The notes beneath the pieces are model-generated. The model was not told the origin of the DNA, did no database searches, and saw nothing but the letters and a program-made list of their open reading frames with translations. Source: Bacillota bacterium (GTDB lineage: Bacteria; Bacillota; Clostridia; Lutisporales; Lutisporaceae). From it: a stretch of DNA of 6,748 bases. Each line of letters begins with the position of its first letter. Positions within the stretch are counted from its first letter, which is position 1. A program made the translations under genes and the position numbers. Positions 5,676-6,748 of this stretch are shown here, piece after piece. Where the stretch lies: the NCBI GenBank assembly GCA_023405875.1, contig JAEXXN010000508.1, forward strand, positions 1 to 6,748, in the 5' to 3' direction.

Positions 5676-6211
5676 ACAACATAGAAGCTGATGAACAGAT
5701 TGTTAGAGGGATCATAAGCAAGGATAAAAATGCACTTGCTCTACTGGTTGACTCATATGGCAGCCTTATCAAATCAATTGTCGGTTATCATTTGTCAACC
5801 CTTAAGCTCTACCAGGAGGAGTGCATCAATGATGTTTTATTATCCATTTGGCAAAACATGAAAAAGTTCGATAGCGGTAAAAACTCTTTGAAAAATTGGA
5901 TAGGTGCAATCTGTAAATATAAATGTATTGATTATAAACGTAAGCATTATAGGGAAATCTGTTTTGAAGAGTTAGACGAAAATATTCCTGATAATGAAGA
6001 CAAACTTGACAGTATTCTGACCAACGAAATCAACAGCTTGCTGGAGGGACTGGCGCCAAAGGACAGAGAGCTTTTTTACAGGCACTACATATTGGGCGAA
6101 AAGGTAGAGCAAATTGCAGAGCAGATGTCAAATAAGCCTTCGGTCCTTTATAACAGGCTGTCGCGGGGAAGAAAAAAATTGAGACAAATCCTTCAAAGGA
6201 GTGAATTTTAA
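5672..6211 (+). CDS. ECF-like sigma-70 family RNA polymerase sigma factor
   Basis: This is an alternative sigma factor with only regions 2 and 4, directing RNA polymerase to a stress or signal regulon. Region 2 spans about residues 21-93, with YQEECINDVLLSIWQNMKKF (47-66) and NWIGAICKYKCIDYKRKHYR (75-94). A short acidic linker follows, then region 4 (122-173), with LAPKDRELFYRHYILGEKVE (127-146) and a C-terminal HTH ending in LYNRLSRGRKKLR. Its 179 residues are normal for ECF size. The annotated start is GTG 5672, the only standard in-frame start codon near here. However, the Shine-Dalgarno overlaps that codon, and AUA at 5681 (176 residues) fits the spacing better. The stop overlaps the ATG of the membrane-anchored partner (TAATG), the usual sigma/anti-sigma arrangement. 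The target promoter is unknown. Confidence 0.92.
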   Translation: MNNIEADEQIVRGIISKDKNALALLVDSYGSLIKSIVGYHLSTLKLYQEECINDVLLSIWQNMKKFDSGKNSLKNWIGAICKYKCIDYKRKHYREICFEELDENIPDNEDKLDSILTNEINSLLEGLAPKDRELFYRHYILGEKVEQIAEQMSNKPSVLYNRLSRGRKKLRQILQRSEF

Positions 6212-6748
6212 TGAAAAATGAATTTGACTATTTAAACAATGTTAAGGTTGATTTCTCGGAGTATGACCTTGGAGAATTAACAGCCCTGGAGCGTACAAAA
6301 ATGATAAATGCCGTATCCAGGGGCAAAACCAGGCTTTGGATGAAGGCGGCAAGCATAGCTGCTTGTTTGACGATCATTATCACACTTAATCAATCGGTAT
6401 ATGCTCAGAGTGTAATAAATGATATCGTTAAAAGCATTTCAACCGGTTTCAATCATTTTGTCCAGGTGGATAGCGCAAATATAGAAATAGAGCTTCCTGA
6501 AGAACTAAAACTGTATGACAAAAATGGGATACCCCTGACTACTTATCGCAGCGGTGAAGTGGCATATACAAAAGACGGAGAGTTCATTGCAAATGTGTCT
6601 GAATATGCTTTGGAAAACTTCAACATAAGCCTGGAGGCAGAAGATGACAGAAGCATATCTATTAAAATCTCAGGTAAACATATGGATGATCCTATAGCAG
6701 CAGGCAGCAATGAAAACAGGCTTATCATAAATGATGAAACAGGAGTCT
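6211..6748 (+). CDS. DUF4179-like membrane-anchored anti-sigma protein (partial)
   Basis: This is the likely anti-sigma partner of the preceding sigma factor; its 179 visible codons run to the window edge. An N-terminal cytoplasmic segment (about residues 1-42), with YLNNVKVDFSEYDLGELTAL, would hold the sigma factor. It is followed by one hydrophobic segment (about 43-65, WMKAASIAACLTIIITLNQS and on), then QSVINDIVKSISTGF and a beta-rich extracytoplasmic region. The layout matches clostridial DUF4179 proteins encoded next to sigma genes, as I recall. AAAGGAGTGA lies nine bases before the ATG at 6211, which overlaps the sigma stop by one base, so the two are translationally coupled. I see no HXXXCXXC zinc motif in the N-terminal part, so it is not a ZAS-type anti-sigma. 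The sensed signal is unknown. Confidence 0.8.
   Translation, partial: MKNEFDYLNNVKVDFSEYDLGELTALERTKMINAVSRGKTRLWMKAASIAACLTIIITLNQSVYAQSVINDIVKSISTGFNHFVQVDSANIEIELPEELKLYDKNGIPLTTYRSGEVAYTKDGEFIANVSEYALENFNISLEAEDDRSISIKISGKHMDDPIAAGSNENRLIINDETGV

Noticed and set aside
6543..6728. Minus-strand 61-codon frame
   Set aside because: It is antisense to the anti-sigma coding region, with no supporting signals.
1..6748. CRISPR array, tRNA, rRNA, insertion sequence or defence system
   Set aside because: I saw no regularly spaced repeats, tRNA-like cloverleaf, transposase or nuclease domains on either strand.

Overview
The window looks like Bacillota chromosome, most likely from an anaerobic member of Clostridia. 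Evidence: strong AGGAGG-type Shine-Dalgarno sites, sigma-A-like promoters in AT-rich spacers, a lipoprotein-type TRAP binding protein, a MarR/DHA2 efflux pair, and a sigma factor coupled to a DUF4179-type anti-sigma protein, a pairing common in Clostridia. Genus cannot be set from the sequence alone.

Region 1 (1-3121, minus strand) is one apparent operon, transcribed from a TTGACA-17-TAGTAT promoter at 3093-3121. In order it encodes an Asp/Glu racemase-superfamily enzyme (2373-3038), a lipoprotein TRAP substrate-binding protein DctP (1216-2265), the small permease DctQ (673-1155, possibly 1176) and the large permease DctM (676-1, cut by the window edge). DctQ and DctM overlap at ATGA. The transporter should import a carboxylate by sodium- or proton-driven symport, and the enzyme probably acts on the same compound or a product of it. 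The substrate is not known.

Region 2 (3247-5451, minus strand) is a marR-efflux operon: a MarR-family repressor (4937-5362) followed by a DHA2/EmrB-type 14-helix drug exporter (3267-4898). The marR promoter (TTGATA-17-TATAAT) is followed by two near-identical 18-bp direct repeats 30 bp apart, the likely MarR operators, so drug-responsive autoregulation is the natural reading. The spacer between regions 1 and 2 (3039-3266) holds a weak terminator-like hairpin, a 12-bp inverted repeat and the TRAP operon promoter.

Region 3 (5593-6748, plus strand) is divergent from region 2. It has an ECF-like sigma factor (5672-6211) whose stop overlaps the start of a membrane-anchored DUF4179-like anti-sigma protein (6211-6748, cut by the window edge). 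The sigma gene has an odd start: a near-perfect Shine-Dalgarno overlaps the only standard start codon (GTG 5672) and is ideally spaced for an AUA at 5681. Its promoter region carries two compact palindromes.

I see no CRISPR array, tRNA, rRNA, insertion sequence or phage gene. No wholly new multi-gene system is evident. The most unusual points are regulatory (the AUA start, the MarR repeat pair, the leader hairpin before dctP) and the unassigned TRAP-linked racemase-fold enzyme.
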